Below are positions 62,201 through 64,000 of a stretch of DNA of 64,000 bases, in pieces. This DNA comes from Camphora micrantha. Taxonomy: Eukaryota; Streptophyta; Magnoliopsida; Laurales; Lauraceae. Numbering within the stretch: the first letter of the stretch is position 1; the number at the start of each line of letters is the position of its first letter. The position numbers were made by a program, and so were the translations under genes. The stretch is from positions 3,078,685-3,142,684 of the forward strand of contig QPKB01000004.1 of assembly GCA_003546025.1 (NCBI GenBank). The letters run 5' to 3'. The notes below the pieces were generated by a model, which saw only the letters and a list, made by a program, of their open reading frames with translations, was not told where the DNA came from and made no database searches.

Positions 62201-63152
62201 TCACCTATAATCAGAGGAAGATCGAGGTTTCCCCTTCATCGAACTAAGGTGTTGGGAGATGAATATGAATCCCATCAGAACTATCAGGCAGCCCAACAGT
62301 GTGCTAAAGAAGAGTGCGCCTGGCTGCCTTTTCTGTACAAAACCATACACCCCACTTGATGTTACTAGAATAATATCAGTGAGTCCATCATTGGAGAAGT
62401 CAACTGGGATCAGGGTGTGTGTAGGAGGCATGGGCAGATAAATGGTAGCCAACTGACTGCCCCCAGGAGATATCACCACAGCTTCCTGATCACCAGCTGC
62501 GAGAATCAGCTCTTGCTTGTCATGGACACGCAATGAAAATGCCTTCAAAGTCGGTACCACCCTGGTGGCTTCTGCCATGCCAGATGGAGGATGATGATTT
62601 GACCATCTCGCACCAGTCAAGAGCTGCCATCTCCAAATAGCATCATGATGCAACAAGCCTGGCGAGTAAGAAGTGACCTGATAAAAAAAACAGAAAGCCA
62701 AACTTCAATCCATAAGTAAAAGACATGACATTGAAGGCATATGGAAATATCAGGCTCTATTGCCATGATCATCTGCATTCTGCAGCATCAAATACTATCC
62801 ATTTCCAAGCTTTATAGAAGCGGATAGTGATGGATCAGCCTTGCAGCATTACCTCACCCCGGTTCGTTAAGAACACAACATCACCATGGCTTCCTTTCCG
62901 ATGCTTGTGGCCATCGCTTCTCTGGATAAGGATTGGTGTTGCTACTTCCAGGGAACTTGCATCACCAGTGTGACCAAAGCTTCTGGCAAACTCTCCATGT
63001 TGGAACAAGTTGAAAGGAGCATGATGGCATATAGAAGCATTAAAGAGTTGTTCTCGAACTGGAACACCTGATGTTGCGACTGCCCAACAAGGCCTCAACA
63101 CTTCCATAGAGCCGCTCACTACAGATTGCTCAGCTCCATTTCCCCCAACAAC
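62201..63152 (-). CDS. NERD1: FG-GAP/integrin-alpha-like membrane protein, C-terminal exons (NERD1-like)
   Basis: Two last coding exons, 62853-63152 and 62201-62677 (both phase 0), give 258 C-terminal residues; the rest of the gene lies beyond position 64000. The family's Arabidopsis member, At3g51050 (about 700 aa), is an FG-GAP protein of the endomembrane system named NERD1. Visible features: beta-propeller-type sequence with an integrin-like calcium site in PVDFSNDGLTDIILVTSSG, one membrane helix LFFSTLLGCLIVLMGFIFIS near the end, and a short basic cytosolic tail ending KGKPRSSSDYR. Acceptors TTTTATAG and TTTTATCAG and donor GAG|GTAATG are good. The large lumenal portion would precede the membrane helix, so this is a type I membrane protein. 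Orthology to NERD1 rests on remembered similarity; the FG-GAP assignment is firmer. Confidence 0.85.
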
Positions 63153-63255
63153 CTATAAAATGAGACTTTATTTTATCACATCAGTTGCACAATCCCATTT
63201 CCAGCATCAAAACTGTACCTATTTCTATCCAGAAATAAGAAATGAATCCAAGGAA

Positions 63256-63306
<51 letters not shown>

Positions 63307-64000
63307 CCCCATAAAGAAGGCTGCTTGAAAGAGTGTACAGCTGTACATACAAATGAGCCAACATGCAAGCAAGACATCATGTGTCAGAAAATAATGCAGA
63401 TAAATCCTCACATTTCATCACTAACAAAGTAGAGTAGAAACTTAAAAATTCAGTGTTTCGTGTGTGAGGAAGACATTTGAGAAAAATCATTCTCTTCCTT
63501 GTATGCAGAGTTGATCATCTCTACATTACATGTGTGTGTTTTAGAAATTAATAAACCAATGTGGAGCATTTTGTTGCAGTAATATGGGTGGCACAAAGTA
63601 CTTTGCCAGTTTGCTCAGTTTTATGCAATGATGGATGCATGATCGCCATAATACAAGGAAACTTCTTTGCACCATTTTCCTTCGCCGGAAAGAGAGGAAT
63701 ACATAAGTCACTGGAAAAAAAAAGAAAAAAAAAAAAGATCACTTCCATTTTGTCAAAAACATAAAGGGGATATAGCACAATAAGCCAATTAAAGAAAGAA
63801 TTTCAGCACTGAAACATGAGGAAATCATGCCATCATCATCATCAAAGCCTTGTCTGTACTATGTTGGGGTCAGCCTTCAGCTACATTAATTCTATTTCTC
63901 TATTCTAGTGTACTATGGACCGAATCCTCGGATAGATTGCACTTACTCAAATCTAACCTTACTACTTCCATCCATGTCCTATTCGGCCTACCTCTACTCC
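63153..64000 (-). other. Intron of the NERD1-like gene, with (AT)n and a dispersed repeat
   Basis: No further exon could be recognised up to the window end. It holds a 42-bp (AT)n microsatellite (63259-63300). From about 63826, an ATCATC run is followed by AAAGCCTTGTCTGTACTATG and TTGGGGTCAGCC, which resembles a dispersed plant SINE-type repeat (GCCTTGTCCCAACTA-TTTGGGGTCGGCT consensus, from memory). Confidence 0.55.

Noticed and set aside
63176..63432. Frames rich in Ile-Tyr repeats on both strands
   Set aside because: Translations of the (AT)n microsatellite inside an intron.

Overview
This is a window of nuclear DNA from a flowering plant. Protein-coding genes have many GT-AG introns, some over 2 kb, embedded in AT-rich, transposon-rich intergenic DNA with SINEs, hAT, Mutator-like, PIF/Harbinger-like and Helitron elements. 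The families are general angiosperm families; a magnoliid or other slowly evolving lineage is possible, but the sequence alone does not settle it. There is no operon, CRISPR array, rRNA or tRNA gene.

Six genes are supported. (1) 129-1250, minus: 5' part of a cytosolic ascorbate peroxidase (APX1-type), with a leader intron and a perfect heat-shock element just upstream of its TATA-like box. (2) 3866-20563, minus: a complete 22-exon dynamin-related protein 2 (GTPase, PH, GED and proline-rich tail), 926 aa. (3) 34549-40943, plus: a complete 5-exon IQ67-domain calmodulin-binding protein close to IQD2, 466 aa. (4) 46631-47308, plus: TIM14/Pam18, the J-protein of the mitochondrial import motor; its initiator codon probably lies in an unresolved upstream exon. 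(5) 50998-52040, minus: a complete 3-exon double B-box protein closest to BBX21, 269 aa. (6) 62201-63152, minus: the last two exons of an FG-GAP/integrin-alpha-like membrane protein (NERD1-like), running off the right end. For the spliced genes I checked exon phases base by base; all junctions keep frame.

The space between and inside genes is dominated by mobile elements, many with intact target-site duplications (TSDs). At 21-33 kb there is a gene-free block with a tRNA-derived SINE family (at least four copies sharing a 3' end), an hAT element, a decayed RNase H fragment of a non-LTR retrotransposon, and an inverted-repeat element apparently nested in LTR-like sequence. A second block at 41-46 kb holds a 743-bp hAT MITE and a PIF-like MITE. 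A third at 47-62 kb holds an hAT element, a zf-RVT fragment, a 1,550-bp Mutator-like element and a 1-kb PIF-like element. A related pair of non-autonomous Helitrons sits in introns of DRP2 and of the IQD gene.

The most unusual structure is the Mutator-like element at 55423-56972: 42-bp terminal inverted repeats, a perfect 9-bp TSD, a subterminal array of a 43-bp unit each carrying the same 18-bp perfect palindrome (a fourth copy lies near the other end), and an interior whose composition differs from its surroundings and may be captured, possibly organellar, DNA. The genes are functionally unrelated neighbours, as is normal in plant chromosomes.
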